Shown: piece after piece, positions 16,593 to 26,007 of the stretch | How the letters are laid out: each line of letters begins with the position of its first letter | How positions within the stretch are numbered: position 1 is the first letter of the stretch | Origin: Hydrogenobacter sp. T-2 | GTDB lineage: Bacteria > Aquificota > Aquificia > Aquificales > Aquificaceae | DNA length: 64,000 bases | Direction: 5' to 3' | Assembly (NCBI RefSeq): GCF_033971325.1 | Contig: NZ_CP117180.1 | Coordinates: 1,184,041-1,248,040, forward strand | Notes under the pieces: model-generated | What the model saw: only the letters and a program-made list of their open reading frames with translations | The model's database searches: none | Told to the model about the DNA's origin: nothing | Made by a program: the position numbers and the translations under genes

Positions 16593-17777
16593 ATGCTTAG
16601 CCCAAAGGAGCAACTTAAACTTCTCAAGCAGGGAACTGTAGAGATAATAGAAGAAGAGGAGCTTTTGGAAAAGCTAAAAGAGGGTAGACCGCTTCGTATA
16701 AAGGCTGGCTTTGACCCTACCGCTCCAGACCTTCATCTTGGGCATACGGTTCTTCTTCAAAAACTGCGTCAGTTTCAACTCTTGGGGCATGAGGTCTATT
16801 TTGTGATAGGTGATTTTACCGCCATGATAGGAGACCCCACAGGAAGAAGTGAGACAAGACCGCCTCTTAGTAGGGAGCAGGTCTTAGAAAACGCCAAAAC
16901 ATATGAACATCAAGTCTTTAAGGTGCTTCTGCCAGAAAAAACCAACATAGTCTTTAACAGCACCTGGCTTTCTTCTCTTGGAACAGAGGGTATTATAAAG
17001 CTGGCAGGTCAATACACAGTGGCGAGGATGTTAGAAAGAGATGACTTTTCAAAAAGGTTTAAAGAGGGTAATCCCATATATATCCATGAGTTTCTCTATC
17101 CATTGCTTCAAGGTTATGACTCTGTTTTCCTAAAGGCGGATGTGGAGCTGGGTGGCACAGACCAGAAGTTTAACTTGCTTGTAGGAAGAGACCTTCAGAG
17201 AGCCCTCGGTCAAAAGCCTCAAGTGTGTATAACCATGCCACTTTTGGTGGGTCTTGACGGTGTAAAGAAGATGTCCAAGTCCTATGGCAATTACATAGGC
17301 ATTACGGAAGAGCCAAACCAAATGTTTGGAAAGATTATGTCCATCTCCGATGAGCTTATGTGGAACTACTACCTTCTGCTTACAGACTATAGGCAGGAGG
17401 AGATAGAGGAGTTTAAAAAGAACTTACATCCTATGGAAGCCAAAAAGAGGCTTGCTCATTACATAGTTTCCCGTTATCACTCAAAGGAAAGTGCGGACAA
17501 AGCCCTTGAGTTCTTTGAAAAAACCTTTTCTCAAAGAGAGTTTCCAGAGGACGCACAAATCATAAAAGTTCCCGCAGGCTATCGCCAAAAGGCTCATGAA
17601 TTTCTCTTTGAGTTGGGTATAGAAGCATCAAAAAACTCCGCACGCAGGCTCATAGAAGGTGGAGGTCTTAAGATAAACGGTCAAAAGATACAAGACCCAA
17701 ATCAAGAAATTCAAGTATCCGAGGAGCTAAAACTTCAAGTTGGTAAAAAGAGGTTTTATAGGATTATTCCCCAGTAG
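16593..17777 (+). CDS. tyrS: Tyrosyl-tRNA synthetase
   Basis: 394 residues from the ATG at 16593. An earlier ATG at 16569 falls upstream of the -10 hexamer and before the family start ([11 protein letters not shown]), so it is rejected. Class I signatures are [13 protein letters not shown] (HIGH-type) and KKMSKSYGN (KMSKS). The C-terminal [18 protein letters not shown] is an S4 RNA-binding domain. This is the longer TyrRS form with 45-residue HIGH spacing as in thermophiles. Its end overlaps the convergent ftsL-like gene by 14 nt. Confidence 0.95.
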   Translation: MLSPKEQLKLLKQGTVEIIEEEELLEKLKEGRPLRIKAGFDPTAPDLHLGHTVLLQKLRQFQLLGHEVYFVIGDFTAMIGDPTGRSETRPPLSREQVLENAKTYEHQVFKVLLPEKTNIVFNSTWLSSLGTEGIIKLAGQYTVARMLERDDFSKRFKEGNPIYIHEFLYPLLQGYDSVFLKADVELGGTDQKFNLLVGRDLQRALGQKPQVCITMPLLVGLDGVKKMSKSYGNYIGITEEPNQMFGKIMSISDELMWNYYLLLTDYRQEEIEEFKKNLHPMEAKKRLAHYIVSRYHSKESADKALEFFEKTFSQREFPEDAQIIKVPAGYRQKAHEFLFELGIEASKNSARRLIEGGGLKINGQKIQDPNQEIQVSEELKLQVGKKRFYRIIPQ

Positions 17778-18018
17778 AGCTCTTAACCACCTTTATCCTG
17801 CTCCAATCTATGGGACTAAGCCCAGAAGATTCTGCGTAGCTTTTAACAGTTTTGTAGTTTATGTGTTTCTCTATTTCAGCCTTTAGAGTCAGACTCCTTT
17901 CTTTTTCTCTCTTTAGCTCAGAGACCTTTTTGGCATAATCTCTTGCCACATTTAGGCTATAGGAGGAGTATAGCAGGTTAAACATAAGAAGCAAAGAAGC
18001 CAAAATTAAGTATTTCAT
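17764..18018 (-). CDS. ftsL: FtsL-like small membrane protein
   Basis: 84 residues: an N-terminal membrane helix ([21 protein letters not shown]), a short coiled coil ([25 protein letters not shown]) and a short tail. This topology and its position directly after rsmH, with a 4-nt overlap, match FtsL, the bitopic division protein that partners FtsB/FtsQ. Sequence similarity in this family is too weak to prove identity by eye. Confidence 0.7.
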   Translation of the reverse strand: MKYLILASLLLMFNLLYSSYSLNVARDYAKKVSELKREKERSLTLKAEIEKHINYKTVKSYAESSGLSPIDWSRIKVVKSSTGE

Positions 18019-18869
18019 GGCTTTTCTCCTGCCCTCAACTTTGCACTTCTACTTGCAGGATTTTTCTTCACTTCTTCCATAGTAGGCGTTATGGGTTTTT
18101 TTGTCAAGGGTTTAAGGTGTGTTTTTATAAAGTTCTTTACTATCCTGTCTTCAAGAGAATGAAAGGATATGACCACTACTCTACCTCCAGACCTAAGAAA
18201 GTCAAGGGTTTTCCGCAGGGCTATCTCAAGGCTCTTTAGCTCTTCGTTTACTTCTATCCTTATAGCCTGAAAGACCCTTGTGGCAGGATGTATCCTTCCA
18301 CCCTTGTAAGGTAAGAGCGAAGTTATTATCTCCACAAGCTCAAGGGTGGTTTCTATGGGTTTTTTGGCTCTCGCCAAAACTATCGCCCTTGCTATCCTTT
18401 TTGCATAAGGCTCTTCTCCGTATTCTTTGAATATTCTTTCCAAATCCCTCTCCGAATAGTTATTGACCACTTGGTAGGCACTCAACCTGTCCTCTGGATT
18501 CATCCTCATATCCAATGGCTCGTCCCTTTGAAAGGAAAAGCCTCTTGGACTCTTTAACTGTAGCATAGAGACACCAAGGTCAAAGAGAAAGCCGTCCACC
18601 TGCGAAAGTCCTTCCATTTTGAGGACTTGGTCAAGGTCTGAAAAGTTTGCATGATAAAGGCTGTATCTACCTTCAAAGTCTTTGAGGCTTTCCTGTGCCA
18701 TCTCAAGTGCGTAAGGGTCTCTGTCTATGCCTATCACAAAGGCTTGTGGGTTTTTCTCCAATATCCTACGCGTATGCCCACCAAGACCTATGGTGCAATC
18801 CACATAAAGTTTTCCTCCATTACCTAACAGTAGGTCTGTGGACTCCTCAAGAAGAACAGGGATATGCAT
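18015..18869 (-). CDS. rsmH: 16S rRNA m4C1402 N4-methyltransferase
   Basis: 284 residues. It methylates N4 of C1402 in 16S rRNA with SAM. Visible motifs: [13 protein letters not shown], the SAM loop [42 protein letters not shown] and [14 protein letters not shown], all characteristic of MraW/RsmH. It shares its first base with the last base of rnhB, and overlaps the ftsL-like gene, so it sits in a tight operon rplS-rnhB-rsmH-ftsL. Confidence 0.96.
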   Translation of the reverse strand: MHIPVLLEESTDLLLGNGGKLYVDCTIGLGGHTRRILEKNPQAFVIGIDRDPYALEMAQESLKDFEGRYSLYHANFSDLDQVLKMEGLSQVDGFLFDLGVSMLQLKSPRGFSFQRDEPLDMRMNPEDRLSAYQVVNNYSERDLERIFKEYGEEPYAKRIARAIVLARAKKPIETTLELVEIITSLLPYKGGRIHPATRVFQAIRIEVNEELKSLEIALRKTLDFLRSGGRVVVISFHSLEDRIVKNFIKTHLKPLTKKPITPTMEEVKKNPASRSAKLRAGEKP

Positions 18870-19468
18870 TAATCTCCAAAAAGGTTTGACTGTCTTATTG
18901 GAGAAAAGCTCCTCCTGTGTATTGGGCTTTCTCTATAAAGTCTTATGGCACTTATATGCTCCCTTGTTGCGTAGCCCTTATGTTTTGAGAAGTTATACTG
19001 AGGGTAGAGTTTATGATAATGCTCCATTATTCTGTCTCTGAGAACCTTTGCCACAACGCTGGCACAGGCACAGCTAAGGCTCTTTTCATCACCCTTCACA
19101 AGAGGAACACATTCATAACCTTCCACAGGCAAGTAGTCGCTTATAACCACATGAAACTTGTGCTTTAGGTCTTCCAAAGCCCTTTTAAAGGCAATGAGAT
19201 TGGCTTTTAAGATGCCCACCTTGTCTATTAGAAAAGAGTCCACAACCGCAGTGCCTATAGCGAGGGCTTTGGACTTTATCAGCTCATAGGCTAAATCCCT
19301 CTCCCTCTGGCTCATGGACTTGGAGTCGCCTTCTATAAAAGGTTCTATAAAGGGTGGAAGTATAACCGCACAGGCAACGAGAGGTCCAGCCAAAGGACCC
19401 CTTCCCGCTTCGTCAACACCTGCCACTAAAAGACCCTTTTCCCAATGGGGCCTTTCGTATTCTATCAT
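18869..19468 (-). CDS. rnhB: Ribonuclease HII
   Basis: 199 residues. It removes RNA from RNA-DNA hybrids, including single ribonucleotides. The acidic active site is seen in [18 protein letters not shown] (D-E pair), then [10 protein letters not shown] and [14 protein letters not shown]. The start overlaps the end of rplS by 4 nt (ATGA). The pairing with rplS is a common arrangement in bacteria. Confidence 0.95.
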   Translation of the reverse strand: MIEYERPHWEKGLLVAGVDEAGRGPLAGPLVACAVILPPFIEPFIEGDSKSMSQRERDLAYELIKSKALAIGTAVVDSFLIDKVGILKANLIAFKRALEDLKHKFHVVISDYLPVEGYECVPLVKGDEKSLSCACASVVAKVLRDRIMEHYHKLYPQYNFSKHKGYATREHISAIRLYRESPIHRRSFSPIRQSNLFGD

Positions 19469-19839
19469 GCCTTTTTCCTGAGCTCCCAGGGCTTTATCTC
19501 CCTTATCTTACCCATAGCCTCCTTGCCCTTGTATTTACGCAGGAAGTAAAGCCTTGACCTTCTGACCTTTCCATACTTGACCAGCTCAATTTTCTCTATG
19601 TTTGGGCTATAAAAGGGAAATGTCCTTTCTATACCCACTCCATAGGACTCCTTCCTTACAGTAAAGGTCTTACCTATGCCACCACCCTTTATCCTTATAA
19701 CCACGCCCTCAAAGGGCTGTATCCTTTCTTTTTCTCCTTCCACTATTTTGTAGTGAACCTTTACCGTATCACCCACCTTAAAGGCTGGGTATTGTTTTTT
19801 TGGAAGATATAGCTCCTCAATTTTCTGAAGCAAGCTCAT
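19465..19839 (-). CDS. rplS: 50S ribosomal protein L19
   Basis: 124 residues, the expected length. Motifs [42 protein letters not shown] and [20 protein letters not shown] are typical L19. A strong AAGGAGG ribosome site and a leader of about 25 nt precede it, consistent with conventional initiation on an abundant ribosomal protein message. Confidence 0.97.
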   Translation of the reverse strand: MSLLQKIEELYLPKKQYPAFKVGDTVKVHYKIVEGEKERIQPFEGVVIRIKGGGIGKTFTVRKESYGVGIERTFPFYSPNIEKIELVKYGKVRRSRLYFLRKYKGKEAMGKIREIKPWELRKKA

Positions 19840-19859
19840 AGCTAAGACCTCCTTTTATA

Positions 19860-19890
19860 CTTAAGACATACAATTATAGCACAGTTTGGG
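19860..19890 (-). promoter_or_regulatory. Promoter of rplS operon
   Basis: On the minus strand TGCTATAAT gives an extended -10 (TATAAT at about 19878-19873), about 34 nt before the rplS ATG, followed by the AAGGAGG site. No good -35 is visible, as expected for an extended -10 promoter. Confidence 0.55.
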
Positions 19891-19986
19891 TTATAATAAC
19901 GCAAGTTGCAAGCTATAAAAAATTGATAACCTTGAGCCCGTCATGAGGGATAGGAGGAGAAAGTTGTTTGATGATATAATCCTTTT

Positions 19987-20847
19987 GTGTCTTCAAAAGA
20001 TATAACTCTCAAAGACATCTTTGAGGAAGTCCCACACAGGCTTAGCAAAATCCTCTCTCCAGCCCCCATTAAAGAGCTGTTGCCAACATCTCTGCCATCC
20101 ACTGAGCTAAGAGTGGACTTCTTGGCAAGACTTGAGGATGAAAGCATCCTACATATGGAGTTCCAATCCTTTAACGATACAAACATGCCTTGGAGGATGC
20201 TTCGCTACTATACCGCCATAGCAGAAAAATACAAAACACACAACATAAAACAGCTCCTCGTGTATGTGGGAAATGAAAAGCTCAGGATGAAGCCCTCTCT
20301 CAAGATTAAGAACTTAGTCTTTAGGTATGAAATACTTGACATAAGACAGATAGACTGCAAGATACTACTTGAGAGCCAAGACCCTGTAGATAGGATAATG
20401 GCATGTTTGTGCAAAGTAGAGGATGAAAGATATTTGATAGAGAAACTTGTGGAGACGCTGGAAGGCATGGAAGAGGAACAAAGGAAAGACTACATCATGA
20501 AGCTATTGACATTGACAGAGCTAAGACCTAACTTAAGGATAAGGCTAACAGAGGAGGTCAAGCACATGCCTATAGTGGTTAGACCTGAGGATATAAAACT
20601 GCCAAAGAGGAAGTTGAGAAAGGACATCTTATACAGGCTTGGTCTTGAGGAAGGGTTCATAAAAGCATTGCAAGATACAGTGTTGACTCTTATAAGGGGC
20701 AAGATTGGAAGAGTTCCTGAAGGTGTAGAAGTAAAGGTGAAGGGCATAAGGGACAGGGAATATTTAAATGCTTTGATAGAGAAGTTAATAAACTCTGGAG
20801 ATGTTTTGGAGCTTTTGAAGGAGGAGAGGCTTTTGAGTTGTAATTGA
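19987..20847 (+). CDS. Rpn/PD-(D/E)XK nuclease-family transposase-like protein, intact copy
   Basis: 286 residues beginning at a GTG. The nuclease core is visible: LRVDFLARLEDESILHMEFQSFND (D and E-x-Q positions of PD-(D/E)XK) followed by KQLLVYVGNEKLRM. The Rpn family in E. coli comprises recombination-promoting nucleases. An extended -10 (TGATATAAT) ends 6 nt before the GTG, so the message is probably leaderless. A second, broken copy lies at 39341-40128, and an 89-nt segment (20521-20609) is shared with it with 2 mismatches. Confidence 0.8.
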   Translation: MSSKDITLKDIFEEVPHRLSKILSPAPIKELLPTSLPSTELRVDFLARLEDESILHMEFQSFNDTNMPWRMLRYYTAIAEKYKTHNIKQLLVYVGNEKLRMKPSLKIKNLVFRYEILDIRQIDCKILLESQDPVDRIMACLCKVEDERYLIEKLVETLEGMEEEQRKDYIMKLLTLTELRPNLRIRLTEEVKHMPIVVRPEDIKLPKRKLRKDILYRLGLEEGFIKALQDTVLTLIRGKIGRVPEGVEVKVKGIRDREYLNALIEKLINSGDVLELLKEERLLSCN

Positions 20848-20912
20848 CAGGAAAGCACTATATAATAACTTGCAATTTGGTTTATAATGGAAAAATCTCT
20901 GGGTTTTTGCTA

Positions 20913-22490
20913 ATGGACTACTCCGCACTTGACCTTATAGCTGAGCCAATTCTGATAGTGGATAAAGAGCATCGCGTTCTCTTTGCTAACAAAAAGGCAA
21001 GAGAGGTATACGGTAATAGGGCGGAAACCTGTTATGGGCTTTCTCATTCCTTCTCAAAACCATGTTATGAATACGAGGGGCATCCATGTCCAGTTAGAAA
21101 CATAAGAGAGCTGGGAATAGAAAAGTCTGGCGTCCTACATGTTCACAAAACGCAAGAGGGTGAAAGGTATTTTTATGTGTTAGCTCACTACCTTCCGGAA
21201 AAGGGCTTTTATGTGGAGTTTCATATAGACCTCTTTGACCTTATGGAAAATCTAAAGCTCAGTGGTCAGAGGACGGAGCTTTTTCTCTCTGGAGGTCCTG
21301 TGGTCTTTTTCCAATGGAAAAGGGCAGAGGGCTGGCCTGTGGAGTTTGTTTCACCCAATGTGTCTGAGTTTCTTGGATATACAGCAGAGGACTTTATATC
21401 GGGAAGAATAAGGTATTCAGAGCTTATACATCCAGAAGACTTGGAAAGGGTAGCCCAAGAGGTAATGTATCACACAGAGAAGAAATCTCCCTTTTGGACA
21501 CATCAAGATTATAGGCTTAGAAGAAAAGACGGAGAATACATATGGGTTCTTGACTATACCGTGCCATTATTTAATGACAAGAATGAGATAATTGGCTACT
21601 ATGGATACTTGCTAAATATAACTGAAAAACATGAACAGGAAGAGCTTTTCCATATTCTTGCAGAGTCAAACCCTCATGCGGTGCTGGTCTACGATTTTTG
21701 GCAAAACAAAATTCTCTATTTGAACCAAAGGGCGGTAAAACTTTTTGAATATAATAGAGAGGAATTACTTAACATTGAGGACCCTATAAGCCTCGTATTT
21801 TGGAGAGATAGAGAGGTGGCTTATGAAAACTTAAAGAAAAGGAAAGAGGGTGACAGAAGTCCTATCAGCTACAAGCTAAGAATTGTTACCAAGCGTGGAA
21901 AAATAAAATGGGTCAACTTATCTTCAAGTGTAGCGTCTTTCAAAGGAAAGACTGTCTCCATAATAACTCTCGTAGACATATCAGAAGAGGTAAAAAGGGA
22001 AAGAACCCTAATAAAACTTGCCACAAGAGACCAGCTTACTGGCATATTTAACAGACGGGCACTTATCCACGATTTTGAGCGTCTTTTATTTCAGGCAAAA
22101 AGATACCAGACACCCTTTTCTTTGGTCATCCTTGACATAGATAACTTCAAAAAGTTAAACGATACATACGGACATCTTGTAGGAGATAGGGTTTTAAAGG
22201 AGATGGTTAAAGAAATAAGGAGGATTCTGCGAAAAAGCGATATCTTTGGAAGATGGGGTGGTGAGGAGTTCTTGGTGCTTCTTCCTATGACCTCGGAGCC
22301 TTACGCACCTGCAGAGAAGATAAGACAAGCTGTGGAAAGCCATAAGTTTTTTGGAAACTTGAAGATAACCATATCTCTGGGAGCAACCACTTACAGGGAA
22401 GGTGATACTATGGACAGCATGATTTCAAGGGCGGACGAAGCACTTTACCAAGCAAAACAGCAGGGGAAAAACAGGGTGGTAGTTATCTAA
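20913..22490 (+). CDS. PAS-PAS(-PAS)-GGDEF diguanylate cyclase
   Basis: 525 residues from the ATG at 20913; longer starts would precede a TATAAT at 20883-20888. An N-terminal PAS-like domain ([20 protein letters not shown]) carries an unusual cysteine/histidine group ([22 protein letters not shown]). A PAS/PAC module ([16 protein letters not shown] to [14 protein letters not shown]) and a third PAS ([15 protein letters not shown]) follow. The C-terminal GGDEF domain has [25 protein letters not shown] and an RKSD I-site five residues before it, so it likely makes c-di-GMP with product inhibition. No transmembrane segment is seen, so it should sense a cytoplasmic signal. Confidence 0.9.
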   Translation: MDYSALDLIAEPILIVDKEHRVLFANKKAREVYGNRAETCYGLSHSFSKPCYEYEGHPCPVRNIRELGIEKSGVLHVHKTQEGERYFYVLAHYLPEKGFYVEFHIDLFDLMENLKLSGQRTELFLSGGPVVFFQWKRAEGWPVEFVSPNVSEFLGYTAEDFISGRIRYSELIHPEDLERVAQEVMYHTEKKSPFWTHQDYRLRRKDGEYIWVLDYTVPLFNDKNEIIGYYGYLLNITEKHEQEELFHILAESNPHAVLVYDFWQNKILYLNQRAVKLFEYNREELLNIEDPISLVFWRDREVAYENLKKRKEGDRSPISYKLRIVTKRGKIKWVNLSSSVASFKGKTVSIITLVDISEEVKRERTLIKLATRDQLTGIFNRRALIHDFERLLFQAKRYQTPFSLVILDIDNFKKLNDTYGHLVGDRVLKEMVKEIRRILRKSDIFGRWGGEEFLVLLPMTSEPYAPAEKIRQAVESHKFFGNLKITISLGATTYREGDTMDSMISRADEALYQAKQQGKNRVVVI

Positions 22491-22984
22491 GAGAGCTGTT
22501 CTTTTAGCTTCTCGTTCATTTCTTGGACCTTTTGCCTTAAGGATGCCTCATAGTCTTTTAGTTTTTTCTCAAGCTCTGGGTATTTTATGGAGAGTATCCT
22601 TATGGCAAGAAGCCCTGCGTTTGTGCCGTTGCCTATGCCTACGGTTGCCACTGGGATGCCTGCTGGCATCTGCACTATGGAGTAAAGGGAGTCCACACCA
22701 TTTAGGTGTTTAGAAGGCACGGGGACACCTATCACTGGTAGTGTGGTCATGCTGGCGGTCATGCCCGGGAGATGTGCGGAGCCTCCTGCACCTGCTATTA
22801 TTACCTCTATGCCTCTTTCTCTTGCGGTTTTTGCATATTCATACATGGCTTCTGGCGTTCTGTGGGCGGATACAACCCTGACTTCGCAGGGGACTTCAAA
22901 CTGCACAAGGACTTCGTAAGCAGGCTTTAGCCACTCCCAGTCAGAAAGACTACCCATTATTATTCCCACCAAAGGACTTTTCAT
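22487..22984 (-). CDS. purE: N5-carboxyaminoimidazole ribonucleotide mutase
   Basis: 165 residues from the ATG at 22984. PurE moves the carboxyl of N5-CAIR to C4 in purine synthesis. Motifs [32 protein letters not shown] and [15 protein letters not shown] are diagnostic. The longer frame from 23020 crosses the divergent promoter and the start of the opposite gene, so it is rejected. The stop overlaps the convergent GGDEF gene by 4 nt. Confidence 0.95.
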   Translation of the reverse strand: MKSPLVGIIMGSLSDWEWLKPAYEVLVQFEVPCEVRVVSAHRTPEAMYEYAKTARERGIEVIIAGAGGSAHLPGMTASMTTLPVIGVPVPSKHLNGVDSLYSIVQMPAGIPVATVGIGNGTNAGLLAIRILSIKYPELEKKLKDYEASLRQKVQEMNEKLKEQLS

Positions 22985-23000
22985 GCATATAATTTTATGC
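22985..23000. promoter_or_regulatory. 16-bp divergent leaderless promoter, purE and coiled-coil gene
   Basis: The entire gap, GCATATAATTTTATGC, lies between two ATG codons in opposite directions. TATAAT (22988-22993) faces right and TAAAAT (22997-22992) faces left, overlapping by two bases. Each hexamer is exactly 7 nt from its start codon. The outer bases GCATA/TATGC are an exact inverted repeat that extends to the CAT/ATG start codons themselves. Confidence 0.7.
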
Positions 23001-23405
23001 ATGAGTATAGAGAAGTTCATGAAAGAGCTTTTTGATATGGAAGAGAGCCTCTGGCAAAGGCGTATGAAAGTCCTTTATCAGTATAAGAGAGTTCAAGAAA
23101 TGAGGCAGAAGATACGAGAGATTGAAGAGGTATTTGAGGAAGAGGTAGGCATTGACCTTCAAACCGCCCTATACTTCTTGGAAGAATACGAGAGCAACCC
23201 TCAGAGCTTTGAGAGAATAAAGGAAACACTGGGAGAAGAGGTTTTTCAGACGATAGAAGCTCTTGCGGACAGGATTAGGCAGATAAGGGATATGAAGAAG
23301 GAAGTGGATGAGGTGGAAAAGGAGATATTTGAAATAGATGCGGAGATAGACGATACCTTTGAAAAGCTCCAAGAATACAAAAGAAAAATTCAGGAAATGC
23401 TATGA
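23001..23405 (+). CDS. Coiled-coil protein of unknown function
   Basis: 134 residues from the ATG at 23001, set by the divergent promoter 7 nt upstream. Almost the whole protein is predicted helical and strongly charged ([40 protein letters not shown]), without membrane segments. The stop overlaps the ATG of the ferredoxin-like gene (ATGA), implying joint synthesis. Family not recognised; it could be an adaptor for the Fe-S protein, which is only inference. Confidence 0.65.
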   Translation: MSIEKFMKELFDMEESLWQRRMKVLYQYKRVQEMRQKIREIEEVFEEEVGIDLQTALYFLEEYESNPQSFERIKETLGEEVFQTIEALADRIRQIRDMKKEVDEVEKEIFEIDAEIDDTFEKLQEYKRKIQEML

Positions 23406-23953
23406 AAAGACCCATAATGCTAATAGACCTTGACAGGTGCATAGGTTGTCTTTCTTGTGAGGTTGCCTGTAAACAGGAAAAGGGGCTTGAGAACTTTGGC
23501 ATAAGACCCATGAAGGTCTTCAGAGTAAGTGGCATTGGAGACAAGGCGGATGCCTTCTTTCTGCCTATGAACTGTTTTCACTGTGAGCCAGCACCCTGCG
23601 TTTACGCCTGTCCTACCTCCGCCATGAGGAAAAGAGAGGATGGCATAGTCTATGTGGAAGAGCTAAGGTGCATAGGCTGTAAGGCGTGCATAATTGCCTG
23701 TCCCTATGGAGCTATAGCCTTTAATCCTGCCACCATGAAGGTGGAAAAGTGTGATTATTGCTACAAAAGAGTGGATGCTGGACTTTTACCCTCTTGCGTG
23801 TCTAAGTGTGTTACCAACTGCCTGTATTTTGTGGAGATAGAGGATGTGCCAAAGGAAAGACATACCGCAAGAAGAATAGACTCAGAGCTATATAGAGAGC
23901 TTTTCCGCTGGAGGTTAGAAGAAGAACCTCTTGAGGTCCAAAACAATCCCTAA
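23402..23953 (+). CDS. Four-cluster ferredoxin-type electron-transfer subunit (DmsB/NrfC-like)
   Basis: 183 residues with sixteen cysteines in four groups: CIGCLSCEVAC, CFHCEPAPCVYAC, CIGCKACIIAC and CDYCYKRVDAGLLPSCVSKC. This is the arrangement of the B subunit of molybdopterin oxidoreductases (DMSO reductase, formate dehydrogenase, polysulfide reductase). No signal peptide, so cytoplasmic. No catalytic or membrane subunit is adjacent, so the partner must be encoded elsewhere. The end overlaps the convergent prepilin peptidase gene by 39 nt. Confidence 0.88.
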   Translation: MKRPIMLIDLDRCIGCLSCEVACKQEKGLENFGIRPMKVFRVSGIGDKADAFFLPMNCFHCEPAPCVYACPTSAMRKREDGIVYVEELRCIGCKACIIACPYGAIAFNPATMKVEKCDYCYKRVDAGLLPSCVSKCVTNCLYFVEIEDVPKERHTARRIDSELYRELFRWRLEEEPLEVQNNP

Positions 23954-24673
23954 AAAGACACCCAGAGAGAGAAAAGGTCCGTATGGAAGAGCAAACTGCA
24001 GGCTTTTGTTTTTCAATATTATAGGTAGTGCATACAAAAGACCAAGCAAAGACCCCAAAAAGACCGCATATACAACACCCCAAAGACCAGCCACAGAACC
24101 TATAAAAGCCATGAGCTTTACATCTCCAAAGCCAAGCCCCTCTATTTTTCTGAGCTTTGTGTAATAGAGGTATATAAGTAGAAAGAGGACACCACCCACA
24201 AAAGCACCAAGTAGGCTTTCCTTTAGGCTAAAGTCCTGCCTTAAGACAGACACCACAAGCCCAAAGGCAAGTCCACCAAGCGTGAAAATATCTGGAAGTA
24301 TAAAGGTATCCCAGTCTATAAGGCTTGCCACAAGAAGCATGGAGAAGAAAACAAAGAAAACAAGGCTCAAAAGAGGCTCTTCAAACCTTACTCTGCAGAG
24401 AACTGCCAAAAAGCCAGTAAAGGCTTCCACCAGAGGATATCTGATGGATATTTTTGCTCCGCAATGTCTACATCTACCTTTTAGGATAAGGTAAGAAACT
24501 ATGGGAATGTTGTCATACCATCTTATTCTTTGACCACATTGAGGGCAATGAGAGGGAGGAGAGACAATAGAAATACCTCTGGGTATTCTATATATTAGCA
24601 CGTTGTAAAAACTTCCCAGGCTTGCACCAAGTAAGAACAAGAAAACGTATTCTAAAAGTTGAAGGAACTCCAC
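23915..24673 (-). CDS. pilD: Type IV prepilin peptidase/N-methyltransferase
   Basis: 252 residues starting with GTG. It cleaves and methylates type IV prepilins at the inner membrane. The N-terminal zinc motif is complete: CPQCGQRIRWYDNIPIVSY...GRCRHC. The two catalytic aspartates are in LIDWDTFILPD and GLGFGDVKLMAF (GxGD). About eight membrane segments follow. It is divergent from the lipoprotein gene, with a 20-bp gap holding both -10 elements. No pilin genes lie in this window. Confidence 0.93.
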   Translation of the reverse strand: MEFLQLLEYVFLFLLGASLGSFYNVLIYRIPRGISIVSPPSHCPQCGQRIRWYDNIPIVSYLILKGRCRHCGAKISIRYPLVEAFTGFLAVLCRVRFEEPLLSLVFFVFFSMLLVASLIDWDTFILPDIFTLGGLAFGLVVSVLRQDFSLKESLLGAFVGGVLFLLIYLYYTKLRKIEGLGFGDVKLMAFIGSVAGLWGVVYAVFLGSLLGLLYALPIILKNKSLQFALPYGPFLSLGVFLGIVLDLKRFFF

Positions 24674-24693
24674 TGTGGATTAAAATTATAGTC
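24674..24693. promoter_or_regulatory. Divergent promoter between pilD and the thioredoxin-fold lipoprotein
   Basis: The 20-bp gap contains TATAATTTTA on the minus strand. TATAAT (24690-24685) faces pilD, 11 nt before its GTG; TAAAAT (24681-24686) faces the lipoprotein, 7 nt before its ATG. It is the same core as at purE and tyrS, in opposite orientation. Confidence 0.6.
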
Positions 24694-25170
24694 ATGAGGA
24701 AGGTCTTATACATACTGATTATTGTTTTCTTAGCCTCATGTCAGCAAAAGCAAAATGTGTCAAGTTTTGAGATAAAGGACATAGTGCCAAAGCATGAATA
24801 CGCTATGCTTATAGTGGAGAGTGAGAGCTGTATTTACTGCAAACAGCTAAAAAAAGACCTTCAGAGCCCGAGCTTAGCTTCGGAGTTAGAGAACATGGAT
24901 GTTTACAGCGTGCTTTATGAGAGCAACGCAAGAGTGAGATATATCCTCAAAGGGCAAGAGCATGTAAGCACGGAAGAGGAGCTTGTAAGGGCACTAAAGG
25001 TCAACTCCTTCCCTCAACTCTTCTTCTATGATAAGGAAGGCAATATAGTGCTTCATCTACCAGGCTACCAGCCACCCAAAACCCTTGCTTGCACTATTAG
25101 GTTTGTAAAAGAGGGAAAATATAAAGACACCAAGTATATGGACTACCTCAAGGCGGAAGAATGCATCTAA
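24694..25170 (+). CDS. Thioredoxin-fold lipoprotein
   Basis: 158 residues from the ATG at 24694. A lipoprotein signal MRKVLYILIIVFLASC places the lipidated cysteine at residue 16. A CxxC redox pair lies in SESCIYCKQLKKDL, with the cis-proline region NSFPQLFFYDKEGN, so this is a SoxW/DsbE-like thioredoxin-fold protein facing the periplasm. TAAAAT ends 7 nt before the ATG. Its 3' end overlaps the next gene by 10 nt. The exact redox role (cytochrome maturation or sulfur oxidation) is not determined. Confidence 0.82.
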   Translation: MRKVLYILIIVFLASCQQKQNVSSFEIKDIVPKHEYAMLIVESESCIYCKQLKKDLQSPSLASELENMDVYSVLYESNARVRYILKGQEHVSTEEELVRALKVNSFPQLFFYDKEGNIVLHLPGYQPPKTLACTIRFVKEGKYKDTKYMDYLKAEECI

Positions 25171-25793
25171 AAGCCATACTCTTTGACTTAGACGGGACGC
25201 TCATAGACTCTTACAGAGACATAGCCATACATCTCAACAAAACTCTAAAGGACTTTAACAAACCTCAGGTTGAGATACAAGAAGTCAGATACATGGTGGG
25301 AGGCGGTGCAAAAGAGCTTCTAAAAAGGTTCTTCCAAGATGGCATCCTTGAAGAGGCTCTAAAAGTTTTCAGAGAGTATTATCTCAAAGAGCCTGTTATT
25401 CACACAAAGCCCTTTGATGGCATAATGGAAGTTCTTGAAAGAGCAAGAAGCAAGGGTATAGAGCTTGCGGTGGTTACTAATAAGATGGAAAGCCTTTCTA
25501 AGGTCATACTTCAGGAGCTTGGTATGGCAGAGTATTTTTCAGTGGTGATTGGGGGAGACACGCTTTCTGAGAAAAAGCCTTCACCCTTGCCTGTGCTGGA
25601 AGCCCTAAGACATGTTGGTGCCTTGCCTTCAGAGGCTATCATAGTGGGAGATACGGAAGCGGACCTAAAGGCAGGCAGGCTCGCAGGTGTAAAAAGGGGT
25701 CTTGCCCTGTGGGGTTATGTTAAAGTTCAAGAAGAAGTTCCAGATTTTGAACTCCATAGCCCTTTGGATTTAGCCAATTTTTTTAATCCTTGA
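25161..25793 (+). CDS. gph: HAD-family phosphatase, probable phosphoglycolate phosphatase
   Basis: 210 residues. HAD motifs: ILFDLDGTLIDS (nucleophile Asp), VVTNKMES (motif II), KKPSPLPVLEAL (motif III) and VGDTEADLKAGRLAG (motif IV). The helical cap sits after motif I. This matches the Gph/PGP group that clears 2-phosphoglycolate, but HAD substrates are hard to assign. It overlaps the upstream lipoprotein gene by 10 nt and the convergent DUF167 gene by 11 nt. Confidence 0.8.
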   Translation: MHLKAILFDLDGTLIDSYRDIAIHLNKTLKDFNKPQVEIQEVRYMVGGGAKELLKRFFQDGILEEALKVFREYYLKEPVIHTKPFDGIMEVLERARSKGIELAVVTNKMESLSKVILQELGMAEYFSVVIGGDTLSEKKPSPLPVLEALRHVGALPSEAIIVGDTEADLKAGRLAGVKRGLALWGYVKVQEEVPDFELHSPLDLANFFNP

Positions 25794-26007
25794 TAACCTC
25801 AAAAACCTTAAGCCTTGAGGTAGAACCTCTTAGAAGTTGGACCTTTGACTTTGAAACTCCAAAGTGCTTTGCCAAAAGCTCTATGATTCTCTCATTGGCT
25901 CTACCATCTTCTGGTGGTTCTTTTACCGCAACCTCATATATGCCTTCCTCTACTTCTTTTACCCACTCCACCTTTGATTTAGGCTTAGCTCTTACTCTCA
26001 GTATCAT
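25783..26007 (-). CDS. DUF167 (YggU) family protein
   Basis: 74 residues. The family pattern VRAKPKSKVEWVKEVEEGIYEVAVKEPPEDGRANERIIELLAKHF... is clear, notably PPEDGRANE and the later HFGVSKSKVQLLRGSTSRLK. Function is unknown. The start overlaps the upstream gene by 4 nt, so it is the last gene of the epmA operon. Confidence 0.9.
   Translation of the reverse strand: MILRVRAKPKSKVEWVKEVEEGIYEVAVKEPPEDGRANERIIELLAKHFGVSKSKVQLLRGSTSRLKVFEVIKD

Noticed and set aside
19890-19980. Small RNA or repeat sharing TATAATAAC with 20861-20888 flanking the intact Rpn gene
   Set aside because: The resemblance is limited to a -10-like word and a few bases (TTGCAA); too short to call a repeat or transposon end.
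20208-20468. Antisense frames over the Rpn genes and other long genes
   Set aside because: Serine/leucine-rich composition and no start signals; they are shadows of the real genes.
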